Shown in pieces: positions 47,483 through 56,120 of a stretch of DNA of 64,000 nucleotides. The DNA comes from UBA4416 sp040389965. GTDB lineage: Bacteria; Bacteroidota; Bacteroidia; B-17B0; Aurantibacillaceae. The translations under genes and the position numbers were made by a program. Position 1 is the stretch's first letter. Each line of letters starts with the position of its first letter. Below the pieces are notes generated by a model. That model was not told the DNA's origin and did no database searches. It saw only the letters and a program-made list of their open reading frames with translations. The stretch spans positions 1 through 64,000 of the forward strand of contig JAZJZF010000039.1 in assembly GCA_040389965.1 (NCBI GenBank), read 5' to 3'.

Positions 47483-48568
47483 ATGAAATCATTATTACAT
47501 AAAGGGAAGTGGATGGTTATTATATTTGTCATGAATAGCCTGTATGGCCAGGATCTCCATTTTTCGCAATATATTGAAAACCCTTCACTCATTAATCCGG
47601 CTTTAACCGGTGTTTTTAGTGTATTCAGAGCATCAGCTGTTTATAAAGATCAGTGGCGCAGTGCAACAATTCCGTTCAAAACGTTTGGAATCTCTATTGA
47701 ATCTAAATTTAAGCCCGGTAACTGGAGTAAAGTCGAAGGTCAATCTATGCGCTTTTCAAAGACCTCTTTCAGTAGAATGGCAGGAGGTTTGTCGTGTTAT
47801 ACAGATAAAGCTGGCGATGGTAATATGTCATCTACTAAAATGAACCTTTCGCTTTCTTCTTTTGTAAGGGTAAGTGAACGCAGCAATTTATCCTTAGGCT
47901 TGCAGGGGAGTTTTGTGCAGCGCAAAATTGATTTTTCTAAGCTCGTTTTTTCTAATCAGTATACGGGTTCGGGTTATGACGCGAGTATGATGAGTGGTGA
48001 GCAAACTGCTTCTCAGAGTTTTAATTACCTGGTGTTTTCAGCAGGACTGAACTGGTCTTATGCATCGAAAGAAAACGTCCTCATTAGCAATGATCAAACC
48101 AAAGCCAATATAGGTTTTGCTTTTTTCAATATCAATCAACCTAAGCAATTTTACCTGGCGGATCAAAGCTCCAGAGTAATGGTTAAAACAGTATTTCACG
48201 GTGATCTTTTATATAACTTTTATGGTACCAATATCGGTATTGCTCCTTCCTATCTCCTGCAATTACAGGGAAAATCGAAAGAATTAATGGCAGGAACATA
48301 TTTGAAATTTTATATTAAAGAGGATTCCAAGTATACAGGTATCATTTTACGATCATCGGTTAATTTTGGTGCTTTTTACCGTTATGGAGATGCTTTGGTA
48401 CTTGCTGTTAATTTTGATAAACGTCAAAAATATGCTATTGGGTTTAGTTATGATATTAATCTATCGTCCTTTTCTAAAGGAACCTATTTGCGTGGGGGTC
48501 CTGAATTTACACTAAGGTATAATACCGCCAATGCTTATCTTTATCAAAAGAAACCGAAAGTGAAATAG
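47483..48568 (+). CDS. PorP/SprF-family T9SS outer-membrane protein
   Basis: A 361-aa beta-barrel. The signal peptide (MKSLLHKGKWMVIIFVMNSLYG) is followed by the family start QDLHFSQYIENPSLINPALTG and KDQWRS. The strands alternate through the protein, ending in the region KYAIGFSYDINLSS. There is no OmpA domain, unlike the fused relative at 43474. SprF-type proteins act in secretion or attachment of type B cargo; the Kelch protein upstream is the likely partner. The unit ends at the terminator shared with slyD. Confidence 0.92.
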   Translation: MKSLLHKGKWMVIIFVMNSLYGQDLHFSQYIENPSLINPALTGVFSVFRASAVYKDQWRSATIPFKTFGISIESKFKPGNWSKVEGQSMRFSKTSFSRMAGGLSCYTDKAGDGNMSSTKMNLSLSSFVRVSERSNLSLGLQGSFVQRKIDFSKLVFSNQYTGSGYDASMMSGEQTASQSFNYLVFSAGLNWSYASKENVLISNDQTKANIGFAFFNINQPKQFYLADQSSRVMVKTVFHGDLLYNFYGTNIGIAPSYLLQLQGKSKELMAGTYLKFYIKEDSKYTGIILRSSVNFGAFYRYGDALVLAVNFDKRQKYAIGFSYDINLSSFSKGTYLRGGPEFTLRYNTANAYLYQKKPKVK

Positions 48569-48584
48569 TTTTCAATAATGATAT

Positions 48585-48622
48585 AAAAAAAGCCTTCACT
48601 AATTTTTCAGTGAAGGCTTTTT
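48585..48622. terminator. Bidirectional terminator between SprF and slyD
   Basis: AGCCTTCACT (48591-48600) pairs perfectly with AGTGAAGGCT (48609-48618), loop AATTTTTC. Six or more A precede and TTTTT follows, so it can stop transcription from both converging genes. Confidence 0.92.
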
Positions 48623-48637
48623 GATTATTGTTTTTTA

Positions 48638-49150
48638 CTAGTGATGATGTCCACCCGGGCCATGTACGTGCCCATGTGCAATCTCTTCTTCAGTAGCTTC
48701 TCTTATATCCATTACTTCTCCAACGAAATGTAAATTATGATCAGCTAAAGGATGGTTAAAGTCCATAACAACATAATCGTCGCCAATTTCTTCAACAAAT
48801 CCCATTAACTGGTTTCCGTCTGCGTCGTTCATCATTAATTCTTCGCCTTCTTTCACGCGCTCGTCATCAAATTTACCATCTACTAAAAACGCGTCTTTAG
48901 GGATTTTAGCAATCATTTCTTTATCAGAAATACCATATCCGCTTTCCGGAGTAATTTTAAAATCAAATTTATCACCTACTGATTTATTTATCAGATTTTT
49001 TTCGAAATCAGGCAGTAAGTGTCCAACACCAAAAATAAATACAAAAGGATTTTCTTTAGTGGTTTGCTCAACTAATTCAGGAGCTTCGTCGTTAATGTGA
49101 GAAGATAAATGATAATTTACCGTTACCACTTTGTTTTTGCTAATTGTCAT
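48638..49150 (-). CDS. slyD: FKBP-type peptidyl-prolyl isomerase, SlyD-like
   Basis: A 170-aa cytoplasmic folding helper. The FKBP part (residues 1-~70 and 120-150) surrounds an inserted IF chaperone domain, as in SlyD: VTVNYHLSSHI, FIFGVGHLLPDFEKNLINKS and ESGYGISDKEMI are typical. The C-terminal tail is short and rich in His (HGHVHGPGGHHH), suggesting nickel or other metal binding as in E. coli SlyD, but without the cysteines of the E. coli tail. It converges with the SprF gene on a shared terminator. Confidence 0.9.
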   Translation of the reverse strand: MTISKNKVVTVNYHLSSHINDEAPELVEQTTKENPFVFIFGVGHLLPDFEKNLINKSVGDKFDFKITPESGYGISDKEMIAKIPKDAFLVDGKFDDERVKEGEELMMNDADGNQLMGFVEEIGDDYVVMDFNHPLADHNLHFVGEVMDIREATEEEIAHGHVHGPGGHHH

Positions 49151-49266
49151 TGTTTATTTTTTGATGTGTTATGCCGCACTTGTTTCAGCATTTCAATTTG
49201 TATGGTTGTTTTTTCAAAAAACAGATCCTGAAACAAGTTTAGGATGGCTGTCCGCTTTATTTTAAA

Positions 49267-50790
49267 TTAGAAATCAAATTTAATGCCTTGAGCTAATGTT
49301 AATTTAGTTCCGTAGTTGATGGTATTGGTTTGGCGACGCATATATGCTTTCCAGCTATCAGAGCCACTTTCACGCCCGCCGCCGGTTTCTTTTTCGCCAC
49401 CAAAAGCACCGCCAATTTCAGCACCACTTGTGCCGATGTTAACGTTTGCAATACCACAGTCGCTTCCTGATGCAGCCAAAAACTGTTCTGCTTCACGCAT
49501 GTTTAAAGTCATGATAGAAGAAGATAAACCCTGAGGAACACCATTTTGTAATTCAATGGCTTCTTCTATCGTTTTGTATTTCATGATATATAAAATAGGT
49601 GCAAATGTTTCATGCTGCACAATTTCAAAATCGTTGTTTGCTTCGGCAATACAAGGTTTTACGTAGCACCCGCTTTCATAACCTTTTCCGTCTAATACAC
49701 CACCCGGTACTAATATTTTACCACCTTCGGAGATCACACGCTCAATAGAAGCTAAATAATCTTTCACTGCTCCTTTGTCAATTAACGGACCTACATGGTT
49801 TTTTTCGTTCAATGGATCGCCAATTACCAATTGTTTGTAAGCACTTACCAGTTTTTGTTTCACATCTTCATAAATATCTTCATGAATAATTAAACGGCGT
49901 GTAGATGTACAACGTTGTCCGGCTGTTCCTACGGCACCAAATACGATACCCGGCAAGCAAGCTTTTAAATCGGCATTATTAGAAATAATGATGGCGTTGT
50001 TTCCGCCTAATTCAAGGATAGAACGGCCAAAACGGTTTGCTACTTTAGTACCTACAATTTTACCAACGCGGGTAGAGCCTGTAGCTGATACTAACGGTAC
50101 GCGACTGTCTTCACACATTTTTTCGCCAATAGCACCCGGGCTTACCAATAGGCAGGAAATACCTTCCGGTAAATCATTTTCGGCAGCTACTTCATTCCAT
50201 ATGTTATGGCAAGCTACAGCACACAAAGGTACTTTACTGGATGGTTTCCAGATGCAAACATCTCCGCAAATCCACGCTAAAGCTGTATTCCAGTTCCATA
50301 CGGCAACAGGGAAATTAAATGCAGAAATAATACCTACAATTCCCAATGGATGCCATTGTTCGTACATACGATGGTTTTCTCTTTCAGAGTGCATGGTTAA
50401 ACCGTAAAGCTGGCGTGATACACCTACTGCAAAATCGCAGATGTCGATCATTTCCTGAACTTCGCCCAAACCTTCCTGTAGGGATTTTCCCATTTCGTAA
50501 GAAACCAGTTTCCCCAGGTCATTTTTCTTAGCGCGTAATTTTTCTCCAAATTGACGAACAATTTCCCCACGTTTTGGTGCAGGAACATTACGCCATGTTT
50601 TAAATGCTTCACTTGCTACCTGTACTACTTTTTCGTAATCAGAAGCATTTGCTGCCTGTACTTTTGCAATTAATTTTCCGTCAACCGGACTGTAAGATTC
50701 TATAATGTCGCCATTGGCAAAATAATTTTTACCGGTTGCGCATCCAATATTTAAGTCTTTAATTCCTAATGATTTTAATACTTTTTCCAT
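49267..50790 (-). CDS. ALDH7-type aldehyde dehydrogenase (probable aminoadipate semialdehyde dehydrogenase)
   Basis: A 507-aa NAD(P)-dependent dehydrogenase. It contains the general base Glu260 (LELGGNN) and catalytic Cys294 (GTAGQRCTSTRRL). The FNFPVAVWNWNTALAWICGD and CTSTRR patterns are those of family 7 (antiquitin), which oxidises alpha-aminoadipate semialdehyde to aminoadipate in lysine breakdown. No other lysine pathway gene is near. Betaine aldehyde or osmotic-stress roles also occur in this family, so the substrate is inferred. No signal peptide; cytoplasmic. The gene stands alone between slyD and the CutA-like gene. Confidence 0.87.
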   Translation of the reverse strand: MEKVLKSLGIKDLNIGCATGKNYFANGDIIESYSPVDGKLIAKVQAANASDYEKVVQVASEAFKTWRNVPAPKRGEIVRQFGEKLRAKKNDLGKLVSYEMGKSLQEGLGEVQEMIDICDFAVGVSRQLYGLTMHSERENHRMYEQWHPLGIVGIISAFNFPVAVWNWNTALAWICGDVCIWKPSSKVPLCAVACHNIWNEVAAENDLPEGISCLLVSPGAIGEKMCEDSRVPLVSATGSTRVGKIVGTKVANRFGRSILELGGNNAIIISNNADLKACLPGIVFGAVGTAGQRCTSTRRLIIHEDIYEDVKQKLVSAYKQLVIGDPLNEKNHVGPLIDKGAVKDYLASIERVISEGGKILVPGGVLDGKGYESGCYVKPCIAEANNDFEIVQHETFAPILYIMKYKTIEEAIELQNGVPQGLSSSIMTLNMREAEQFLAASGSDCGIANVNIGTSGAEIGGAFGGEKETGGGRESGSDSWKAYMRRQTNTINYGTKLTLAQGIKFDF

Positions 50791-50923
50791 ATTCGTTTGA
50801 TCTGATAATTTTTAAATTATGAACGTTAAATATAGGAAATATATTAGGGACTATTTAAGAAATTGGGCTAAAAATAAATTTTTTTCGGGTCATTTTTTAT
50901 GACCCTTAATTGGCCTGAAACCC

Positions 50924-51274
50924 TTACTGGTTGTCGATTTTTTTCTTATTTAACACATTAAGGGCTTTAACACTATTTTTGATTCTGTCAAAAAAGCGGG
51001 TAGTAGTTTGCACAATTGGCGTAGCGTAAATGTAAAATTCCTTGTGTGGAAATTCTCTGGCCAGGGAGGCTTCAATTTCGCTGAATAATAAAGATTTGGT
51101 GGCAAACTGTAATTTATAAATAACGCTATGTTCTACTACGTTTTCAGTATTGAGAGAATGGGCCTGTTCAGGATTTCCTAAAATAACATTAGTCGCATAT
51201 TTATTTGTAAGCAAGACATTAATAATTTTATCAATTTGCTCTTTATTGGAGATAAGAAGATTTAAAAGGATCAT
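50924..51274 (-). CDS. CutA-like small protein
   Basis: A 116-aa protein without signal peptide. It begins MILLNLLISNKEQIDKIINV, has a central VIYKLQFATKSLLFSEIEAS and EFPHKEFYIYATPIV. The order (strand, helix, strand, LxFxTK, helix, HP-E--A-P) resembles the trimeric ferredoxin-like fold of CutA1, a protein tied to metal tolerance. Similarity is distant and the C-terminal ~20 residues (ALNVLNKKKIDNQ) are extra. It may instead be another nitrogen-regulatory-PII-like fold protein. Function not established. Confidence 0.6.
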   Translation of the reverse strand: MILLNLLISNKEQIDKIINVLLTNKYATNVILGNPEQAHSLNTENVVEHSVIYKLQFATKSLLFSEIEASLAREFPHKEFYIYATPIVQTTTRFFDRIKNSVKALNVLNKKKIDNQ

Positions 51275-51471
51275 GGTTTAAGTGGTTAATACGTAAAACA
51301 AAAACGCGTATTATGGTATTGCAAATTACCGTGTAATAATTTAAATAACCGGTAAGCGCTTACGTTTATATTGTAAATTTCACTTTGTTTAACACATGTG
51401 ATTTTAGTCTTGAAGTCGCTCATTAGCAGACATTTTAAGCAATCGTTAAGGAGTCGTTCTTATGTTAAGCC

Positions 51472-51502
51472 TTTGATAATTTGGCATTTTAAGCTATATT
51501 GC
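51472..51502 (+). promoter_or_regulatory. Possible Bacteroidota promoter of the YitT gene
   Basis: TTTG (51472-51475), a 19-base spacer and TATATTGC (51495-51502) partly match the TTTG / TAnnTTTG consensus. It would start transcription about 30 bases before the coding start at 51541. Confidence 0.3.
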
Positions 51503-51540
51503 AGTATTAGATTATTTTTTGCAACACCTATTTTTATTTT

Positions 51541-52500
51541 ATGAATTCTTTTCTCAACCGCATTATCGTACAATATGTTCTTAAGCAGAAAAAAGAAACT
51601 TATTCGAGATTTGAACTGGCTAAAGGTTTTCGTGAATTTAAGTTTTTAGCTACAAGATTGCTCAAAGATATTTTCCTGATGGTATTAGGAATTTTTTCTG
51701 CTGCATTTGGTCTCGAAAGCTTCTTATTGCCCAGCAGCTTTATTGATGGTGGAGCAACCGGTATTTCCTTATTAATTGCGGAATTAACTACTGTGCCTTT
51801 ATCTCTGCTTATTATTGTCATTAATATCCCGTTCATTATTTTAGGTTATAAAATAATAGGGAAACAGTTTGCTATTAAAACAGCCTTTGCTATCACAGGT
51901 TTGGCTTTGTGTATGTCGTTTTTTCATTTTCCTGAAGTCACTCACGATAAATTACTGGTGGCTATTTTTGGTGGATTTTTCCTGGGATCGGGGATAGGGC
52001 TGGCTGTGAGAGGCGGTTCTGTCATTGATGGTACAGAAGTATTGGCTATTTACCTGAGTCGTAAGTTTAGCACAACAATGGGTGATATTATTATTGGAAT
52101 CAATATTATTATTTTCTCGGCAGCAGCTTATTTCCTTTCTATTGAAACTGCTTTGTATTCTATGATCACTTATTTAGCGGCTTCCAAAACTTTGGATTTT
52201 ATTATACAGGGTATTGAAGAATACACAGGCGTTACCATTATTTCATCGCATAGCGAAGAGATCCGGAAAATGATCATTGAAACGATGGGCCGCGGGGTTA
52301 CTGTATATGTTGGTAAACGCGGCTACGGAAAGAGGGGAGAAGGAAGTAATATCGATATTATTTATACCGTTGTCACACGCCTTGAGTTAAACAAACTGAA
52401 AGCGGAAATTGATACCATCGATGAAAATGCTTTTGTGGTCATGAATAGCATTAAAGATACAAAAGGCGGGATGATCAAAAAACGTCCGCTGCAGCATTAA
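51541..52500 (+). CDS. YitT-family membrane protein
   Basis: A 319-aa integral membrane protein with about five helices in the N-terminal ~215 residues (YitT core) followed by a DUF2179 domain. Family features: LESFLLPSSFIDGGATGISLL, AVRGGSVIDGTEVLAIYLSR and the soluble C-terminal VTIISSHSEEIRKMIIETMG, RGVTVYVGKRGYG. An N-terminal cytoplasmic stretch of ~30 residues precedes the first helix. YitT proteins are thought to be transporters, but the substrate is unknown. It converges with the RidA gene, 18 bases away. Confidence 0.9.
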   Translation: MNSFLNRIIVQYVLKQKKETYSRFELAKGFREFKFLATRLLKDIFLMVLGIFSAAFGLESFLLPSSFIDGGATGISLLIAELTTVPLSLLIIVINIPFIILGYKIIGKQFAIKTAFAITGLALCMSFFHFPEVTHDKLLVAIFGGFFLGSGIGLAVRGGSVIDGTEVLAIYLSRKFSTTMGDIIIGINIIIFSAAAYFLSIETALYSMITYLAASKTLDFIIQGIEEYTGVTIISSHSEEIRKMIIETMGRGVTVYVGKRGYGKRGEGSNIDIIYTVVTRLELNKLKAEIDTIDENAFVVMNSIKDTKGGMIKKRPLQH

Positions 52501-52518
52501 TCGCAATAATAAAGGCAA

Positions 52519-52941
52519 TTAATCAATCGTTGCTATCACTTTAAGCTCTATGGCTATTGGTGTAGGAAGGCAATTAATTTCAATGGTAGTGCGGCAGGGA
52601 GGGTTTTCTTTAAAATATTCTGCCCACAATTTGTTGTATTTAGGAAAGTCGTCTTTCATGTTGGTCAAAAATACCTGTACGTCTACGATCTTATCCCAGG
52701 AACTACCGGAGTCTTCCAAAATATATTTTATGTTCCTGAATACTGAATGGCATTGTGCTTCTATATCATAAGAAACAATAGTTCCTTTTTCATCCAGTTC
52801 AACACCCGGAATTTTTTTAGTGCCACGTTCACGCGGACCAACTCCACTTAAAAATAATAAATTGCCTACACGGCGTGCATGAGGGTATAAGCCAACCGGC
52901 TCGGGTGCTTTAGATGATTCTATAGATTGTTCGTTGCTCAT
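52519..52941 (-). CDS. RidA-family protein, probable 2-aminomuconate deaminase
   Basis: A 140-aa YjgF/RidA-type enzyme. The family's general part is visible in LFLSGVGPRER, VQVFLTNMKDDFPKYNKLW and the Arg in PPCRTTIEI. The extended N terminus with GLYPHARRVGNLLFLSGVG is typical of 2-aminomuconate deaminases, which act late in the 2-aminomuconate branch of kynurenine degradation. An ALDH8-type dehydrogenase that should make the substrate 2-aminomuconate lies 1.6 kb away on the same strand. General imine deamination (RidA proper) is the alternative. Confidence 0.8.
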   Translation of the reverse strand: MSNEQSIESSKAPEPVGLYPHARRVGNLLFLSGVGPRERGTKKIPGVELDEKGTIVSYDIEAQCHSVFRNIKYILEDSGSSWDKIVDVQVFLTNMKDDFPKYNKLWAEYFKENPPCRTTIEINCLPTPIAIELKVIATID

Positions 52942-53009
52942 TGTACTTAATAGTTGAAAGGTTTTAAAATTAAAAAGTTTTGAAAGTTTAATGGAAGTCT
53001 TGAAACGTA

Positions 53010-53351
53010 TCAGGGTATCTCAATCACCATGTTTTTATCATTAAGACCTACGTTATCTTTTTGTGCTACTTTTTTGCCGTCTTTAGTTACGGTAATCCAT
53101 TTTGTTTTTGATTTGGATCCCATTTTTTCATTGATCACAAATGAGCCATCCTGAGCTGTGTACATCTGGCCTATGACCACTTCCGTGCAATTTTCGCCAT
53201 TTGTTTTGCATTCAATAAAATTGACCAAGGCATTAGCTACGCCTGCTCCGGTACTTTTACTGATAACCGTACCGCTAATACTGCTCTTTTTTATATCGCA
53301 GGCTAGAAACAAGCAACCGATAAACAGAAGGGTAAATAGTTTTTTTATCAT
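53010..53351 (-). CDS. Small lipoprotein with carboxypeptidase-regulatory-like domain
   Basis: A 113-aa protein. A lipoprotein signal (MIKKLFTLLFIGCLFLAC) puts the lipid on Cys18. The mature part (SSISGTVISKSTGAGVANAL ... TAQDGSFVINEKMG) is one beta-sandwich of the carboxypeptidase regulatory-like type, common in envelope proteins of this phylum. No role is known. It ends the minus-strand run from ALDH8 through thiL. Confidence 0.82.
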   Translation of the reverse strand: MIKKLFTLLFIGCLFLACDIKKSSISGTVISKSTGAGVANALVNFIECKTNGENCTEVVIGQMYTAQDGSFVINEKMGSKSKTKWITVTKDGKKVAQKDNVGLNDKNMVIEIP

Positions 53352-53369
53352 TATACTAATTTAAACAAA

Positions 53370-54410
53370 TTATTTAAATGAATTCCAGCCCTGTGCCGTA
53401 ATAGGATGCGATGTTCCCGCTTTAGCAATAAGGTTCAGGCCACTTGCTTTGGGTGTAATGTGTCCTATAATGGTAAAGTCCGGTACATTTTTAATTTTTT
53501 CGTACTCGCTCATGGGTATGGTAAACAATAATTCATAGTCTTCACCCCCGCTTAATGCGCATACTGTAGGGTCGAGGCTAAATTCCCTTGCCCTGTCAAA
53601 TGTTTGAGGATCCAATGGAATTTTTTCTTCGTATAATTCGCAACCCACTTCCGATTGCGTGCAAAGATGCATTAACTCTGAAGCAAGCCCGTCGCTGATG
53701 TCGATCATACTTGTTGGTTTAATATCCAGCGTTTTAAATAATTCAATGATGTCCATTCGCGCTTCCGGTTTTAGCTGGCGCTCTAATATATAATCGTTGC
53801 CAACTAAATCGGGCTGTAATTGCGGGTTATCTTTAAACACAAATTTTTCTCTTTCCAACACCTGTAGGCCCATGTAGGCGCCACCTAAATCTCCGCTTAC
53901 ACACACAAGGTCTTTTTCCTGTGCTCCATTTCTGTAAACAATATCTTCTTTTTTAGCTTCGCCTATGGCAGTAACGCTAATAATTAAACCGCTTGTAGAA
54001 GAAGTAGTATCTCCTCCAACTAAATCAACGTTGTATTTTTTACAGGCAAATAACATTCCGGCATATAATTCTTCTATGGCTTCTACCGAAAAACGGTTTG
54101 AGGCGGCAATGCTTACGGTTACCTGTTTTGGAGTGCCATTCATAGCATAAATGTCAGACAGATTTACAACAATGGCTTTATATCCCAGATGTTTTAAAGG
54201 AACGTAAGACAAATCAAAATGTACGCCTTCTACCAACATGTCGGTTGATACCAAGGTAGCTTTTTCATTATCATATTTTATAACAGCAGCATCGTCTCCA
54301 ATTCCTTTTAAAGATGATTCGTTATATATTTCTATATGTTCTGTTAATAGGTTTATTAGTCCAAATTCTCCTAGTGACGTTAATTCTGTTCTTCCGCTGT
54401 TTTCTAACAT
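53370..54410 (-). CDS. thiL: Thiamine-phosphate kinase
   Basis: ThiL phosphorylates thiamine monophosphate to thiamine diphosphate, the last step of cofactor synthesis. The 346-aa length is normal. Motifs: GIGDDAAVI (36-44), VSTDMLVEGVHFDL, GYKAIVVNLSDIYAMNG, LVGGDTTSS and the ISDGLASEL/ALSGGEDYELLF region near the end. It belongs to the same ATP-binding superfamily as SelD and PurM, but the combination above is ThiL. The imperfect inverted repeat at 54484-54556 lies just upstream. No TPP riboswitch was recognised. Confidence 0.95.
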   Translation of the reverse strand: MLENSGRTELTSLGEFGLINLLTEHIEIYNESSLKGIGDDAAVIKYDNEKATLVSTDMLVEGVHFDLSYVPLKHLGYKAIVVNLSDIYAMNGTPKQVTVSIAASNRFSVEAIEELYAGMLFACKKYNVDLVGGDTTSSTSGLIISVTAIGEAKKEDIVYRNGAQEKDLVCVSGDLGGAYMGLQVLEREKFVFKDNPQLQPDLVGNDYILERQLKPEARMDIIELFKTLDIKPTSMIDISDGLASELMHLCTQSEVGCELYEEKIPLDPQTFDRAREFSLDPTVCALSGGEDYELLFTIPMSEYEKIKNVPDFTIIGHITPKASGLNLIAKAGTSHPITAQGWNSFK

Positions 54411-54462
54411 TTTTCTATTAATTTATTTTTGTTCATGTTTGATGTTGTTGTTCATCATATGC

Positions 54463-54556
54463 TGTCCATTGTCTATTGTCCGCTGTCCATTATTTATTGT
54501 AGACTTGTTTCTTGTTCGGTCAGAAGACAAGAGACAACTTACAATGGACAATGTCC
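54463..54556. repeat. Imperfect long inverted repeat with TGTCCAT-like units
   Basis: The left arm (54484-54517) and right arm (54523-54556) pair imperfectly around a 5-base loop, with best matching at ATTGTA, TTGT and TCTTGT. Upstream, TGTCCAT, TGTCTAT and TGTCCGC run on as short degenerate repeats (54463-54490). The right arm reaches the stop codon of the ALDH8 gene. Confidence 0.6.
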
Positions 54557-56001
54557 TATTTCAATTTAACACACACATTCTTTGGTTCTGTAAAAAAGTC
54601 AAGCGCTTCAAATCCTCCTTCACGGCCTACGCCTGATGATTTTACTCCGCCAAATGGTGTTCTCAGATCTCGTAGTAACCAACAGTTTACCCAAACAATA
54701 CCGGTATGCAGGTTCATGGCGACACGGTTTGCTCTTGTAATGTCCTGTGTCCACACTACTGAGGCTAAGCCATATTGTGTAGAGTTGGCATATAGCATCA
54801 CATCTTCTTCTTTTTCGAAAGGCATAATGGTAACCACCGGCCCAAAAATTTCTTCCTGATTAGTACGGCAATCGTAAGCTAAGCCTTCAATAATTGTAGG
54901 TTGTACATAATAGCCATTCTCAAACTCGCCACTAACGATCTGCTGCTTGCCTCCGCATAAAACGGTGCCACCTTCCTGTTTTGCCAGTTCAATGTAGGAT
55001 AATATTTTTTCCATATGGGGTTTTGATACTACGGCACCAATTTTTGTTTTATCATCTAAGGGTGCGCCTATTACCAGTTTTTGAGTTTTGGCAACGAAGT
55101 CGGTTTTAAATTTCTCATAGATCGATTTCTCTACAAAAATCCTTGAACCGCAAAGACAGATCTGGCCCTGATTTGCAAAAGATGATAGCATAGTTGTAGA
55201 TAACATCTTATCATAATCGCAATCGGCAAAAATAATATTAGGGTTTTTTCCTCCCAGTTCCAGTGATAATTTTTTGAACATGGGTGCTGCAATAGATGCA
55301 ATGCCTGCGCCTGTTTTGGTGCCTCCTGTAAAAGAGATCAATGGCACGTCTTTATGGCTTACAACAGCGTTGCCAACTTTGTGTCCGTAACCGTGTACAA
55401 TATTTAATACTCCTTTTGGTAAACCCGCTTTAATGCAAATTTCGGAAAGCAGATAAGCGGTCATTGGTGTAATTTCAGAAGGCTTTGCTACTACCGTGCA
55501 ACCGGCAGCCAGGGCAGGTGCTATTTTCCAGCTGAATAAATACAAAGGTAAATTCCATGGAGAGATGCAGCCTGCTACACCAACAGGTTGGCGTAAGGTG
55601 TAGTTAATAGCAGTGTCTTCCATGCTATGTGCATGCGCTGCATAATGCAAAATGCCCGTTCCGTAAAAATGAAAATTGGCTGCAGCTCTTGGTATATCTA
55701 CTGTTTTGGCTAAATGTAAAGGCTTGCCGTTATCAATGCTCTCAGCAACCGCCAGGTCGTGAAGTTGTTCTTCAATAATAGCTGCAATTTTTAAGAGATA
55801 GGCTGAGCGCACATCTTTTGGTGTAATACTCCAGGTTTTGAAAGCTTCTTTTGCCGCTTCAATAGCCTGCTCTGCATCACGCTCGTCGCTATCAGGAATG
55901 TGAGAATATACAACACCTCTTGAAGGATCGTAATTATCTATATACTGTTTAGAGTGTGGTTCAACCAGCTCTCCGTTAATGTAATTTTTTAGTTTAAACA
56001 T
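54556..56001 (-). CDS. ALDH8-type 2-aminomuconate semialdehyde dehydrogenase (probable)
   Basis: A 481-aa NAD-dependent dehydrogenase with the catalytic pair Glu248 (LELGGKNP) and Cys282 (FANQGQICLCGSR). The full-length pattern (SPWNLPLYLFSWKIAPALAA, ICLCGSRIFVEKSIY, WTQDITRANRVAMNLHTG and GREGGFEALDFFTEPKN) follows ALDH8A1 closely; that enzyme oxidises 2-aminomuconate semialdehyde in kynurenine breakdown. 2-hydroxymuconic semialdehyde dehydrogenases are close relatives and cannot be excluded. The RidA-family gene at 52519 could take the product. No other pathway gene is in the window. Confidence 0.88.
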   Translation of the reverse strand: MFKLKNYINGELVEPHSKQYIDNYDPSRGVVYSHIPDSDERDAEQAIEAAKEAFKTWSITPKDVRSAYLLKIAAIIEEQLHDLAVAESIDNGKPLHLAKTVDIPRAAANFHFYGTGILHYAAHAHSMEDTAINYTLRQPVGVAGCISPWNLPLYLFSWKIAPALAAGCTVVAKPSEITPMTAYLLSEICIKAGLPKGVLNIVHGYGHKVGNAVVSHKDVPLISFTGGTKTGAGIASIAAPMFKKLSLELGGKNPNIIFADCDYDKMLSTTMLSSFANQGQICLCGSRIFVEKSIYEKFKTDFVAKTQKLVIGAPLDDKTKIGAVVSKPHMEKILSYIELAKQEGGTVLCGGKQQIVSGEFENGYYVQPTIIEGLAYDCRTNQEEIFGPVVTIMPFEKEEDVMLYANSTQYGLASVVWTQDITRANRVAMNLHTGIVWVNCWLLRDLRTPFGGVKSSGVGREGGFEALDFFTEPKNVCVKLK

Positions 56002-56120
56002 GGCTTTAAATCAAGCTACTAATTTAAGAAAATTAGGGGATACTTTCTAATGTAAATTTGTATGACCTGAACCCTGTTTTATGGCCTAAAACAGAAGATA
56101 TAGCTATAATTTTCCGACTT

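Noticed and set aside
50924..51274. Transposon or integron remnant in the gap between ALDH7 and YitT
   Set aside because: The stretch encodes a CutA-like protein and has no inverted repeats or integrase motif.
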